NCBI RefSeq assembly: GCF_001642025.1
Contig: NZ_LWHO01000001.1
Location: 62,001-126,000, forward strand
DNA: 64,000 nucleotides
Reading direction: 5' to 3'
DNA from: Cutibacterium namnetense
GTDB taxonomy: Bacteria > Actinomycetota > Actinomycetes > Propionibacteriales > Propionibacteriaceae
This document shows, piece after piece, positions 45,355-53,710 of this stretch (positions within the stretch are counted from its first letter, which is position 1; the number at the start of each line of letters is the position of its first letter). The notes under the pieces are model-generated. The model saw only the letters and a list, made by a program, of their open reading frames with translations. It did no database searches and had not been told where the DNA came from. A program made the position numbers and the translations under genes.

Positions 45355-45428
45355 GGGCCTATAGCTCAGTCGGTTAGAGCGCCGCCCTGATAAGGCGGAG
45401 GTCACTGGTTCAAGTCCAGTTAGGCCCA
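45355..45428 (+). tRNA. tRNA-Ile (anticodon GAT)
   Basis: 74 bases. Acceptor GGGCCTA pairs with TAGGCCC, the D stem-loop holds AGCTCAGTCGGTTAGAGC-type sequence, and the anticodon arm CCGCC-CTGATAA-GGCGG gives GAT. The T-arm has the GGTTCAAGTCC motif. The genomic 3' end after the discriminator A is CA, not CCA, so CCA is added afterwards. Confidence 0.95.
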
Positions 45429-45603
45429 CAATGAATGTCCCCTTTGGCAAAGGGGTGTCTCACTACAGCGATTGTGGTAGAGGATTTGGTCCTCGATTGC
45501 GGGATCGTAGTTCCGTTTGGAGAGAAGCACGTCATGGCGTTTACTCGTCTTCGTGGTGCTGGCAATGGTTATGTGCGACGAGGGCAAGCAGGAACGCCTA
45601 TCC

Positions 45604-46018
45604 CTACGTTTGGCGTGCTAGAGATGCGTCATTGCAGCGTCTCAGCTCGGAATAATAGGGGAGTGGGTCACCATGCTTGGAGCGTCCGCGTCTGTAGTTG
45701 CTGGAAACGGTCCCGCGTATTTGGTAATGCGAGTGTTCTGGTAGAGGCGGCGCGGTGCAGAGCCAAGCAAGGCGCTTGTTCCCGTCCTGGTAGGCCTGCG
45801 CTTGGGCAATGCCGAAGGCTAGCCGAGCTGCTTTGTCGATCCAGGGTCGGGAATGCTTCATGACCGTCGAAGCTCGCGTAGGGCGCGGCGACGGCGGCTT
45901 CGAGCAGATCGCGACGAAGCAAGGGGGCCGCATGGACCTCCTGCTCGTAGATTGCGAGGCAGTGCTTGATCGTTAGTTCGCGGATCACTGCGCTAGCAAC
46001 GACAGCGTGCGATCCCAA
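45604..46018 (-). pseudogene. Doc-type toxin remnant, frameshifted
   Basis: Minus strand. One frame gives IKHCLAIYEQEVHAAPLLRRDLLEA...ASFDGHEAFPTL, the N-terminal half of a Doc/Fic toxin; another frame then gives DKAARLAFGIAQAQAYQDGNKRLAWLC, carrying the Doc core. The shift is near 45850. In the motif the usual histidine (HxFxDGNKR) is replaced (QAYQDGNKR), and the C-terminus is garbled. Doc proteins phosphorylate EF-Tu. It directly follows a Panacea-like ORF and lies just past tRNA-Ile. I infer a decayed toxin-antitoxin module. Confidence 0.75.
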
Positions 46019-46329
46019 CGCTTGCTGGCATCGGACGCGTGGCGGAGAACATCGGTCATGTTGGCTACCTCGCGAATGGCGCCAGCCGCACGGCGAGGAC
46101 CCTTGCCCTCCCTACTTTGGGCTGAGTAGGTTCGGCGCATAGTCTCCGGAGAAATTGGCGTCGAGCATGGCGCGTTCTCCGGGAGGTCCCCACGTGCATT
46201 TCGCCAAGGGTTTTCGGCATGCGTCAGGCGGCTAAGCGTTTTGCCGTCCAGCGCCCCGTAATACTTCATTACGGCATCGACTACCGACTTCTGACGTTCG
46301 TCAAGCGGAGCGTCTGCATCGGCAGACAC
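45985..46329 (-). pseudogene. Truncated Panacea (DUF4065)-like antitoxin remnant
   Basis: Minus strand, 114 codons. Only the C-terminal part of a Panacea/DUF4065-type domain is recognised: VVDAVMKYYGALDGKTLSRL followed by THAENPWRNARGDLP and NAPCSTPISPETM. The N-terminal half is not visible upstream, so the gene is truncated. Panacea-domain antitoxins are known to pair with diverse toxins, and it overlaps the Doc remnant by 34 bases. Family assignment from memory; moderate confidence. Confidence 0.6.
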
Positions 46330-46505
46330 TACGATGTGACGAAATGCGTGACCTGGAACAGGGCGACTCGATCTATCGCCCCCGGGTGCTGCACCAGAGA
46401 CCAGCGAGTTCTAACTGTTTGAACGAGGAACCACCTTCTATTACTGACAGCACAACCCCTCAGGTGATCGCTAGAGATCTCTCTCAGAGGAATGGAGGCC
46501 CTGTT

Positions 46506-47294
46506 TCACGTCGCCTTGACGGGCCCGCTTTCATCAGGACACGACGGTCTCTCGCGAGTAACACGGCCGGGGCTACTGACTCTGCCTGCCATCCACTCCA
46601 CTGGTCGCATTAAAGTAGTGCGGTCAGATCGCCCGCCCGAACGCGGCCGTGTGGCGGATGCGGGGCTCATCGCCGTGGTAGTAATTTCGTAGGTACACAG
46701 CGCCGCATCGGGGAAGGCCCATGTGATCGGAGCGAGTTGTTGGTGGCTCCAGGTCACGAGATCTTTGGGGTGCTCGATGGGGCCGCGGAAGTGGAGCAGG
46801 GACACGTACCAGAGATCTCGGGGGCTGAGGATGCCTTCTCGGTAGGCGTTGGGTCCGAGCTCGTGGCCGAGCGTGTAGGTGCGGAACTCATCGGCGTCCG
46901 GGCTGGTGGGATGCAGGAGCGCAAGAACGCCGCCGGGGGTTATTAGGAGGCGCTCAAGTTTCATGAACAAGGGCGCGTGGTGAGCACAAGCTCGGTCAAG
47001 CGCGCTCGCGCAACTGGCCGCGAATGGATCTTGTGGTGGTACTGGTCGCCGGTTCTCTAGCGCCCGGACGGTGACATGTGCACAGCCCACAGCCCCACTG
47101 TGCAAGTGGTCTGTCCCGGCGAGGTAGATAGCTTCCTGTGTTAAGGCGGCCAGAACGCTCTCTGCAGGTGGTGGAGGCATCAGGACGATACTCAGTGGCC
47201 AGCGTCCCGCCCCGTCATGGACTGGCGGTTCGATGGTGTGGGCGCTGGTGGCTACCGCTCGCTCACCCTGAGTTTGCAAGGTTGTGATGTTCAC
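46506..47294 (-). pseudogene. 2H-phosphoesterase-like gene, possibly frameshifted
   Basis: Minus strand. 262 codons as read. The first part has a 2H-like CAHVTVRALENRR (HxT-type motif near residue 71) and looks like a soluble RNA-ligase/phosphoesterase-like fold. After about residue 200 the sequence turns to RSGGRSDRTTLMRP... with no family character. In the neighbouring frame, VYLRNYYHGDEPRIRHTAAF then GRAI and stop at 46624 reads smoothly after TWAFPDAAL. A one-base shift near 46695 would explain both. Not confirmed; the gene could be intact in a sibling strain. Confidence 0.45.
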
Positions 47295-47317
47295 GGTCTT
47301 CTGCTCTCTCGATCAGG

Positions 47318-47962
47318 CTACTTGGAACGTATCTGGGCGAGTAGGCGGTGCAGGTCGACAAGGTCGTGACATACGACGTCGGCATCCTTGCGTCCCCCGA
47401 CAGCCACGACTACGGTGCCGGCGCTACGTGCTGCCGCGATGCCGGGCGCAGAGTCCTCCACGGCCAGCGCTCGGGTTGGCGCGACACCGCAGGAGCGGGC
47501 TCCATGGAGGTAGCCGTCGGGCGCCGGCTTGCCATGTTCGACGTCCTCGAGGGTGACCAGGAGTGGTGGGTCGATAGTGGCCGCGCCGAGTCGGGCGAGC
47601 GCGAGTCGCCGCGGCGCGTTGGTGACGACGCCCCACGGGATGTGGTGGGCGTCGAGCCAGATGAGGAGCTCCAGGCCGCCGGCCGCAGGCTTGACGCTGG
47701 CGAGCTGTGTGCACTCCTGGTCTAGCTGGGCACTCACCATGCTCTGGAGGGTTTCCGGGGCGATGTGGGGCAGGAAATGGGTGATGGTCGCGGCCACGTT
47801 GCGGCCATGGCACCAGGCCAGGACGTCAGCGGTGGGGATGCTGTTCCGTTCAGCCCAGGCCGACCAGATGGATTCGACGGCTACGGTGGAGTCCACCAGC
47901 GTCCCGTCCATGTCGAAGAGGACCGCCTGGAAGTCGGCCAGTTGTTGATCAGTGCGTGTCAT
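47318..47962 (-). CDS. HAD-superfamily phosphatase (beta-phosphoglucomutase/sugar-phosphatase type)
   Basis: 214 residues. Motif I is VLFDMDGTLVDST (near residue 14-26) with the nucleophile and acid/base aspartates, motif III has the lysine in EHGKPAPDGYL, and motif IV is AVEDSAPGIAAARSAG. A helical cap between motifs I and II indicates a sugar-phosphate type. It lies divergent from the DeoR-family regulator 132 bases away, so it is probably controlled by it, and may dephosphorylate a sugar phosphate. Confidence 0.87.
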   Translation of the reverse strand: MTRTDQQLADFQAVLFDMDGTLVDSTVAVESIWSAWAERNSIPTADVLAWCHGRNVAATITHFLPHIAPETLQSMVSAQLDQECTQLASVKPAAGGLELLIWLDAHHIPWGVVTNAPRRLALARLGAATIDPPLLVTLEDVEHGKPAPDGYLHGARSCGVAPTRALAVEDSAPGIAAARSAGTVVVAVGGRKDADVVCHDLVDLHRLLAQIRSK

Positions 47963-48078
47963 TGTTATCTCCGTCCTGTCCGGCTAACTGGCGGCACACG
48001 CTTGCGGTGATGGCCAGGCCCTTGGTGCTGAGGACGGCCCAGATTCGCTGCCATTGATGAGCCATGTCACTAGCGTGC

Positions 48079-48094
48079 ATGATTAAATAATCAT
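48079..48094. promoter_or_regulatory. Palindrome overlapping the DeoR start
   Basis: ATGATT and AATCAT flank AAAT, ending directly at the ATG of the DeoR gene, in an AT-rich patch. It could be the regulator's own operator between the two divergent genes. Confidence 0.45.
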
Positions 48095-48853
48095 ATGCAA
48101 CGATTATTTCGCCAGAAAATGATCATCGGCTCTCTCGGGGCCTCACCGACGTCGGTGGATACACTCGTGGAGCTCACCGGTGCCTCGCCGGCGACGATCC
48201 GCCGCGACCTCACCGACCTTGAAGGCCACGGACAGTTGCGCAAGGTGCATGGCGGGGCGGTGGCGGTGAACCTGCGTGGCACGCCGATGCCCTACTCCCT
48301 GCGGTCGGCCGAGAATGCTGACAGCAAGGCTGCCATAGCTCAGCTGGTCTCCCGCCTCGTGACTGACGACATGTCCGTGATCATCGACAACGGCTCGACC
48401 ATGGTCGCCGTGGCGCAGGCCCTTCAGGAACGCCCCATCACGGCTTTGTGTCTCTCGTTGCGCGCCGCGCTGCCCCTGGGCGAAGGCGGCGTGGCTACCG
48501 TGAGCACGCCGGATGGAACGCTTATGCCCGAAAGCCTGCGCTACGAGGCTGCTTCATGTCTGCGTGCACTAGGTGAGTTCCGGGCCGATGTCGCCATCGT
48601 CGGCACATGTTCTGCCTCTCCTGCCATGGGCCTGACGGTCACGACGCATCAAGATGCCCAGGTGAAACGCGCCATCCTTGCGTCCTCGGCCCGGGTCGTT
48701 CTAGCTGCCACGGGTGACAAGCTCTCACGAACCTCAAGTTTTCGCTTCGGTGACATCGAGGACATCGACGATTTGGTCACCACGCGAGATGCGCCTCAGG
48801 TAACGCTTGACGCTTTCCGGGCCGCGGGAAGTAGGGTCCACGTCGCCGACTGA
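48095..48853 (+). CDS. DeoR-family transcriptional regulator
   Basis: 252 residues. N-terminal DeoR winged helix-turn-helix: TSVDTLVELTGASPATIRRDLTDLEGHGQ (DeoR motif TIRRDL) with LRKVHGGAV after it, then a phosphosugar-binding sensor domain starting with NADSKAAIAQLVSRL and IIDNGSTM. It probably senses a phosphosugar. It starts at the ATG directly after a palindrome, so autoregulation is possible. Divergent to the HAD phosphatase, which is the obvious target. Confidence 0.85.
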   Translation: MQRLFRQKMIIGSLGASPTSVDTLVELTGASPATIRRDLTDLEGHGQLRKVHGGAVAVNLRGTPMPYSLRSAENADSKAAIAQLVSRLVTDDMSVIIDNGSTMVAVAQALQERPITALCLSLRAALPLGEGGVATVSTPDGTLMPESLRYEAASCLRALGEFRADVAIVGTCSASPAMGLTVTTHQDAQVKRAILASSARVVLAATGDKLSRTSSFRFGDIEDIDDLVTTRDAPQVTLDAFRAAGSRVHVAD

Positions 48854-49125
48854 CTAGTTCTGAGGAACGCACGACTCTCGGCTATCTAGAGAATCTCTTG
48901 CAGGATCCGGTAGCCAAGTTGAGTCTTAGGTGCCCAAGACCGACGCTTTCATGTTGTCTGCGCGATCCTAGGCACTGCCGGTTTGTTTTCGAGTAAGTCA
49001 TGCTGCTAGGAGATTAATAGGGAGTGCGACTGTTAAAGACGGTGTTCCTATCCAGTGTGTGAGGTACTTGTGATTGTGTAGAGAATTTTCGAGTTCCCTG
49101 ATTTACATCTGTGTTTGTGGTGGGT

Positions 49126-49863
49126 TTACCAGGGTCGGATTTTTTGTTCGGTTGGGGTGGCGTGGATGTGTTGTGGTGGTTGGCCTTGGAGGAGGGTGAT
49201 GAGGTCGAATAGCCAGCCTAGGGCTGTGATGTCGTCGGGCATGTGCCAGGTGAGGGTTTCTTGGTGGGCTTGGGGTGTGTGTCCTAGCCAGGGGTATTCG
49301 AAGTCTGGTGGGAACCAGCGGTTGATGGTGTTTTGTGCTAGGTGAGGGTCGAGGTCGGGGTTGGTGGTGGCGGTGGTGTGCCAGGTGTGGGTGAGGTAAG
49401 GAGACATCCATCGGCAGACCTCGCGGCTGAGGGTCCAGATCATATCCGCGTGGTCCTCGGGGTCTGGGTTGAGGAGATCCCAGTCGTGGGGGTCGAAATA
49501 GACGCATTCGACGTCGATGCTTTGGGGGGTGGATAACCCTATGAGTCGGAGGGCGTCGGCGAGGACGAGCATGATTTTCATGCCGGGTCGTCCGAGGATG
49601 TGGCGCTCAGGGTGAGAGTCTAGGCGTAGGGTGAGATATTCGGGTTGACTGGAGTCGGATACGACTACTCCGATGGGTTCTTCTATGAGGTATTCCCGGT
49701 TTTCTAGTGGGGGTGGGTCGAAGTAGCCGTGGGATTCGGCTGATTCCATGAGGATGCGTAGTTCATCGGTGTTGGTGAATGCTCCGATATCGTTGGGTGC
49801 GAGGTGGAGCGTTGTGCTGATGGCTACGTTGCCGATGATGCATGGGCGTTGTTCTTTTACCAT
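49126..49863 (-). CDS. Unrecognised cytosolic protein, partner of secreted protein
   Basis: 245 residues. I do not recognise it. The protein is acidic to neutral, without signal peptide or membrane segments, rich in Trp, His and Pro in the second half (WHMPDDITALGWLFDLITLLQG). Its ATG overlaps the stop of the secreted-protein gene by 7 bases, so the two are translationally coupled. An immunity or processing role for the secreted protein would fit this arrangement but is inference. Base use is heavily C-rich on the coding strand, unlike neighbours. Confidence 0.6.
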   Translation of the reverse strand: MVKEQRPCIIGNVAISTTLHLAPNDIGAFTNTDELRILMESAESHGYFDPPPLENREYLIEEPIGVVVSDSSQPEYLTLRLDSHPERHILGRPGMKIMLVLADALRLIGLSTPQSIDVECVYFDPHDWDLLNPDPEDHADMIWTLSREVCRWMSPYLTHTWHTTATTNPDLDPHLAQNTINRWFPPDFEYPWLGHTPQAHQETLTWHMPDDITALGWLFDLITLLQGQPPQHIHATPTEQKIRPW

Positions 49864-50381
49864 GGTTGACAGTTTAATTCCACGTCATGTGAGTTGGGTC
49901 GATTGGATGTGTCGATGGCGTCGATGATGTCTACATCAACTTGTCCGTGATACCAAGTAGGTGTGTGACTACGACAGGATACTGATCCTGAGGCTCGTTT
50001 GCCGCCGCCTCCCCCGGCATAGACAGTCACCGGGTTCTTCTTGGTAGGAATCTTGTTCACTTGGACCCACTGCGACCCTTTTTTGGCCCACAGATAAACC
50101 GTAACTCGGGCCTTCATTCCGCTGAAGTTGTTATACTTATCTAGCCACCATCCATGGACATTGACACTTCCAGCATGACTGGATGAATAGTGAGGATCGT
50201 CTATTTTAGATATGAAGGGAGCGGCTTTGGATGCGACTTTGGCGGAACCCTGTTCGGGTCTTAAGTCGCTATTGCCACTAGCAGTGGGGGATGGAGATGT
50301 GGTTGGGGAGGCGGATGCGGTAGCAGGCACTGCTAAGGCAAGTGTCAGGGCCAGCAGGGCTACAGCGGGTTTTTGATACAT
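49857..50381 (-). CDS. Small secreted protein of unknown function
   Basis: 174 residues. A Sec signal peptide is clear: MYQKPAVALLALTLALAVPA then an AxA-type site near residue 24 (TASAS). A low-complexity Ser/Thr/Pro linker follows (residues 27-47), then a globular domain with HAGSVNVHGWWLDKYN, and two cysteines near the end (VSCRSHT and LNCQPW) that could form a disulfide. I do not recognise the family. It is co-translated with the next gene, suggesting a toxin/immunity or substrate/chaperone pair, unproven. Confidence 0.65.
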   Translation of the reverse strand: MYQKPAVALLALTLALAVPATASASPTTSPSPTASGNSDLRPEQGSAKVASKAAPFISKIDDPHYSSSHAGSVNVHGWWLDKYNNFSGMKARVTVYLWAKKGSQWVQVNKIPTKKNPVTVYAGGGGGKRASGSVSCRSHTPTWYHGQVDVDIIDAIDTSNRPNSHDVELNCQPW

Positions 50382-50529
50382 AAATAACTCGTATCACCCG
50401 AGGGGGTCGGCCGAAGGATCGGAGTCAAGTACAGCGTGGCTGGTCCGTGTCAGATGTAGTAGAGCATCGCGACGGCGACTGTCGGGGGAGTGTGAAAGAG
50501 TTCTAGCGAACGTTGAATGGGAGGATGAC

Positions 50530-51588
50530 GTGAGTCAGGACCGACGCGATGTTGTTCGAGGACTACCGCTCTACAAGCAAGGGGCAAGTCACGGCGAGAA
50601 CGCTGTGAAGCTGTCATCCAACGAGAACCCTTTCGAACCACTGCCGAGTGTGGTTGAAGCCGTCACGCGCACCCTGCCGAGGTTCAACCGTTACCCGTCG
50701 ATGAGTGCCGAGGAAGTACGCTCCAGTATCGCCGGTCACTTCGGCGTCGACGTGAGCCAGGTGGCGGTGGGGGCTGGATCGACGGAGGTAGCCAGCCAGC
50801 TCATGCATGCCTTCGCCGGCGCTGGTGACGAGATTATCTTCCCGTGGCGCTCCTTCGAGGCCTACCCAATCCTGACCCAGGTCGCCGGGGCCACCCCTGT
50901 CCCGGTGCCGTTGACGAAGGATCTGCGTCACGACCTCGACGCGATGTCCGCCGCGATCACCGACCGCACCCGACTTATCTTCCTGTGCACCCCCAACAAC
51001 CCGACCGGAACAGTCCTGCACACCGACGAGGTGGTGGAGTTCTTAGCGAGGGTGCCGCAGAACGTGGTCGTCGTCATGGACGAGGCTTACTGCCACTTCA
51101 ACCGGGACGATGCCGCTGTGGACGGTCTCACTCTTCTCAATGATCACCCCAACGTCGTCGTGCTGCGCACCTTCTCCAAGGCCTACGGGCTGGCCGGGCT
51201 GCGTATCGGTTTCGCTATCTCCGCCCCCGAGATCAGCGACGACCTGCGACGTGTCGCCACCCCGTTCACGGTGACCACCCTGGCCCAGCAGGCCGCGATC
51301 GCCTCCTTGGCAGCCGAGGACGAGCTCAACGAGAGGGTTAACCGGATCGTCGCCGAGCGCACCCGGGTCTTTGACGAACTGACCCGCCAAGGCTGGAAGA
51401 TCGTGCCGTCCCAGGCGAACTTCCTCTGGCTGGCCACGGGCGACGACACCGATCGGATCGACGAAGTGATGGTTTCCCACGGCGTTTTCGCACGCTGCTG
51501 GAGCGGGGAAGGGATTCGGCTGTCGATTGGGTTGGACGCAGAAAACGACCGAGCAATCGAGGCACTATCCCAGGCCGTCAAGGGCTGA
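50530..51588 (+). CDS. hisC: Histidinol-phosphate aminotransferase (or related PLP aminotransferase)
   Basis: 352 residues, HisC length. N-terminal VKLSSNENPFEPLPS, PLP-binding GAGSTEV, the FLCTPNNPTGT motif, the aspartate in VMDEAYCHF and Lys217 in RTFSKAYGLAGLRIG are standard for the HisC group. Genes away from the his cluster often act on phenylpyruvate or phosphonates too, so substrate certainty is lower. GTG start with GGGAGGATGAC upstream. It is convergent with the patatin gene. Confidence 0.85.
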   Translation: MSQDRRDVVRGLPLYKQGASHGENAVKLSSNENPFEPLPSVVEAVTRTLPRFNRYPSMSAEEVRSSIAGHFGVDVSQVAVGAGSTEVASQLMHAFAGAGDEIIFPWRSFEAYPILTQVAGATPVPVPLTKDLRHDLDAMSAAITDRTRLIFLCTPNNPTGTVLHTDEVVEFLARVPQNVVVVMDEAYCHFNRDDAAVDGLTLLNDHPNVVVLRTFSKAYGLAGLRIGFAISAPEISDDLRRVATPFTVTTLAQQAAIASLAAEDELNERVNRIVAERTRVFDELTRQGWKIVPSQANFLWLATGDDTDRIDEVMVSHGVFARCWSGEGIRLSIGLDAENDRAIEALSQAVKG

Positions 51589-51591
51589 GGC

Positions 51592-52470
51592 TCAGACTCC
51601 CAGGAAGTCCCGCCACTGCGGCAGCTCGGCGTTGACTTGGGCCATCCCAAGAGCGTAGGCCTGACGCAACTTTGTGACGTTCTTCTCCTTATTGGTCACG
51701 GGCATCACGCGTGGATAGAAGACGTAGGCCTTCCCGTCTGCCTCAAGGTCGCGCAGCATCTCACGGGTAGCGTTGTACTTGGCCGGTCGGGCAATGGCTG
51801 CTTCGGCGACGCTAGGGCGGCGTCGGAACAACTGTCGAAGCACCTGAGGACGTTTGATCTCATTCTTGACGTAGTCGCGGGGCTGTGTGCAGACGACGAA
51901 GAACCGGTCGTAGCCGTCGAGTTGGGCACCGTCGATGGGAATGCCACCCGAGTCTCCCAAGGCTCCGTCGACGTACTCGACACCCTCGATCGTTACCGGT
52001 GGCATGAATCCCGGCATAGTTGATGAGGCTCGTACCCGCACCATGAGGTCATTCATTGTTTTCATGTCCTCGCGAGTGAACCACTCCTGCCCGCCGTCGC
52101 TGGTGCGGGTTGCGCCGATGCGGATGGCCTGGCTCGAAGCGCAGAAGGTGCGAAAATCGTAAGGAAGGGCCTGGTAGGGTTCGGCAGTTCGTTGGTAGAT
52201 GTACTCGGCATCGAAGTATCCACGCCCTGCCAGCCAGGTGCCGAGGTTGCCAAGCCTGGGGTCCGCGGCGAAATCGGTGAAGCTGAGACGGGTGCGTTCG
52301 GGATCGCGGGAGATGTAGTTAGCGGTGAGGCTGGAACCAGCGGAGATACCGGAAACGTGCGGGAACTTCCACCCCAGCTCGAGCATCTTGACAACGACGG
52401 CGCTGGTGTAAGCGGCACGCATGCCACCTCCTTCGAGGACCAGAGCTGTACCGTCTATGGAAGTCGTCAT
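51592..52470 (-). CDS. Patatin-like phospholipase family protein
   Basis: 292 residues. Patatin signature: oxyanion glycine loop LVLEGGGMRAAYTSAV (N-terminal), nucleophile elbow VSGISAGSSLTAN with the catalytic serine, and the Asp of YVDGALGDSGGIP as the second catalytic residue. No signal peptide, so it is cytosolic. Such lipases act on phospholipids or acyl esters. Its stop is 4 bases after the hisC stop on the other strand. Confidence 0.87.
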   Translation of the reverse strand: MTTSIDGTALVLEGGGMRAAYTSAVVVKMLELGWKFPHVSGISAGSSLTANYISRDPERTRLSFTDFAADPRLGNLGTWLAGRGYFDAEYIYQRTAEPYQALPYDFRTFCASSQAIRIGATRTSDGGQEWFTREDMKTMNDLMVRVRASSTMPGFMPPVTIEGVEYVDGALGDSGGIPIDGAQLDGYDRFFVVCTQPRDYVKNEIKRPQVLRQLFRRRPSVAEAAIARPAKYNATREMLRDLEADGKAYVFYPRVMPVTNKEKNVTKLRQAYALGMAQVNAELPQWRDFLGV

Positions 52471-52800
52471 GGATCCAGCCTGCCACGCACCGAGTTGTCT
52501 TGGACAGGCAAAATGGGGTCATGAGCCCACCGCGCGACATTTCCCCTTGTGATGGCCCTGTACAGGTCGGGAATGTTAAGGCCGTCGGCTCGCAGTTGCC
52601 CGAGGCGACCTTTGCCGCCATCGATGCTCAGGTGGTGACTCTGACTACGTAGAGCTGCAATGGCAGAATAATCCACTGTGTCAGTGTTGTGGAATATCGA
52701 GAATGTGGCAGGATTCCGCAGCCACGACCGTAGCAGGGGCATCGCTGGGATTTGGTGACGATGGCCTTACTGCGTGACGACTTGTGACGGAGGTGAGGAT
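52471..52800. other. Gene-free stretch between patatin and lipoprotein genes
   Basis: No convincing gene; a 91-codon minus-strand frame at 52467-52742 has no domain and shares its end with the patatin start. GGAGGTGAGGAT at the end belongs to the lipoprotein gene. Confidence 0.4.
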
Positions 52801-53460
52801 ATGCGCCGCGGTGTGGTCACGAGTGTCTTGCTGGCTTGCGCCCTGGTATCGGGGTGTAGCACCCTCAAACCTCTAACTGGGCCGCAGTCAACCCCGACAG
52901 TTTCGGCAGGTAAAGCCCTGCAGGGTACTGACGCACACCCGGCCTGGGCTATTCCAGTGACGCGATTAGGCAAGAAGCTGGGGCACTTTGGTGATGACCG
53001 TATTCGCATTGAAGTGGACCAAGTGGCAGTAGCGAAAGCTCCCGAAGACTCCATCATGGTGGATCCGCAGGATGGCACTCCGGTGGTGAGCAAGGGCTCG
53101 TCAATCGTGCTGATGCGCTACATCGTCACAAATGTGTCACAGGAACCAATCAATCTGGGTTTGGGGACGGTGACGATCACCGCGCGCTACCCGAACTGGA
53201 GCTGGCGTCAGCCGTTGGTGTCGGTGCCGGCCCCCAGGGCTGATGCGGCCCACAAAGTCGTGATGACCCCATTCGCTCCGGGGACTGCGCGGCCGCCGTA
53301 CGTGTTAGGGCCAGGAGAATCCTTCATGGTCGGGGCCAACTATCCTTACGAGACCGCTGAACAACTCGATGTGACGGCCACCGTTGTGGTGTGCGACACC
53401 GCTGGGGCAGTGGATCCCGGGCTGGGATGGACGCTCACTGGTCAGGTCCATCTGGCGTAG
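52801..53460 (+). CDS. Lipoprotein of unknown function
   Basis: 219 residues from the ATG at 52801 with GGAGGTGAGGAT before it. Signal peptide VLLACALVSGC with lipobox (LVSGC), so the mature protein is acylated at the cysteine. The body shows beta-rich sequence with VLMRYIVTNVSQEPINLGLGTVTI, reminiscent of immunoglobulin-like or DUF4352-like extracellular domains, but I cannot assign it. It stands alone, 250 bases before the tad operon. Confidence 0.75.
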   Translation: MRRGVVTSVLLACALVSGCSTLKPLTGPQSTPTVSAGKALQGTDAHPAWAIPVTRLGKKLGHFGDDRIRIEVDQVAVAKAPEDSIMVDPQDGTPVVSKGSSIVLMRYIVTNVSQEPINLGLGTVTITARYPNWSWRQPLVSVPAPRADAAHKVVMTPFAPGTARPPYVLGPGESFMVGANYPYETAEQLDVTATVVVCDTAGAVDPGLGWTLTGQVHLA

Positions 53461-53576
53461 TGGGTCGGAGATTCGGGCGGCTAGATCGTGGTGAGTGATG
53501 ACGCCCCCGAGTGTGATCCGCTCGACGGCTGTTGCCCACTGGTCGTGAACATCGCGTACCTTCATTATCCCCAGCG

Positions 53577-53609
53577 TTATCCACAGGATTTGTGGGTAGC
53601 TGTGGACAG
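53577..53609. promoter_or_regulatory. DnaA box pair upstream of the tad operon
   Basis: A perfect TTATCCACA at 53577-53585 and TGTGGACAG at 53601-53609, inside the 250-base gap before the first tad gene (cpaB-like, ATG 53711). It may allow DnaA-linked control of the operon, or be chance. Confidence 0.5.
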
Positions 53610-53710
53610 CGTGCTATGTGCGAGTGGCGCCTGACACTCCGATTTCGGTGTCCACAGATCTTCTGTGCATCTCTTGTAGCTCATGTCAGCGGAGGCATAG
53701 CTTCGCGGCC

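Noticed and set aside
45435-45863. 142-codon forward ORF after tRNA-Ile
   Set aside because: It runs opposite to the recognisable Doc remnant, has no domain, and looks like antisense noise.
46504-46519. Half of a parS-like motif (TGTTTCACG) near 46.5 kb
   Set aside because: Only the left half and a few centre bases match; the right half is CGCC rather than GAAACA.
52467-52742. 91-codon minus-strand ORF upstream of the patatin gene
   Set aside because: No domain recognised, no clear ribosome binding site, and it overlaps the start of the patatin gene; kept as unlikely.
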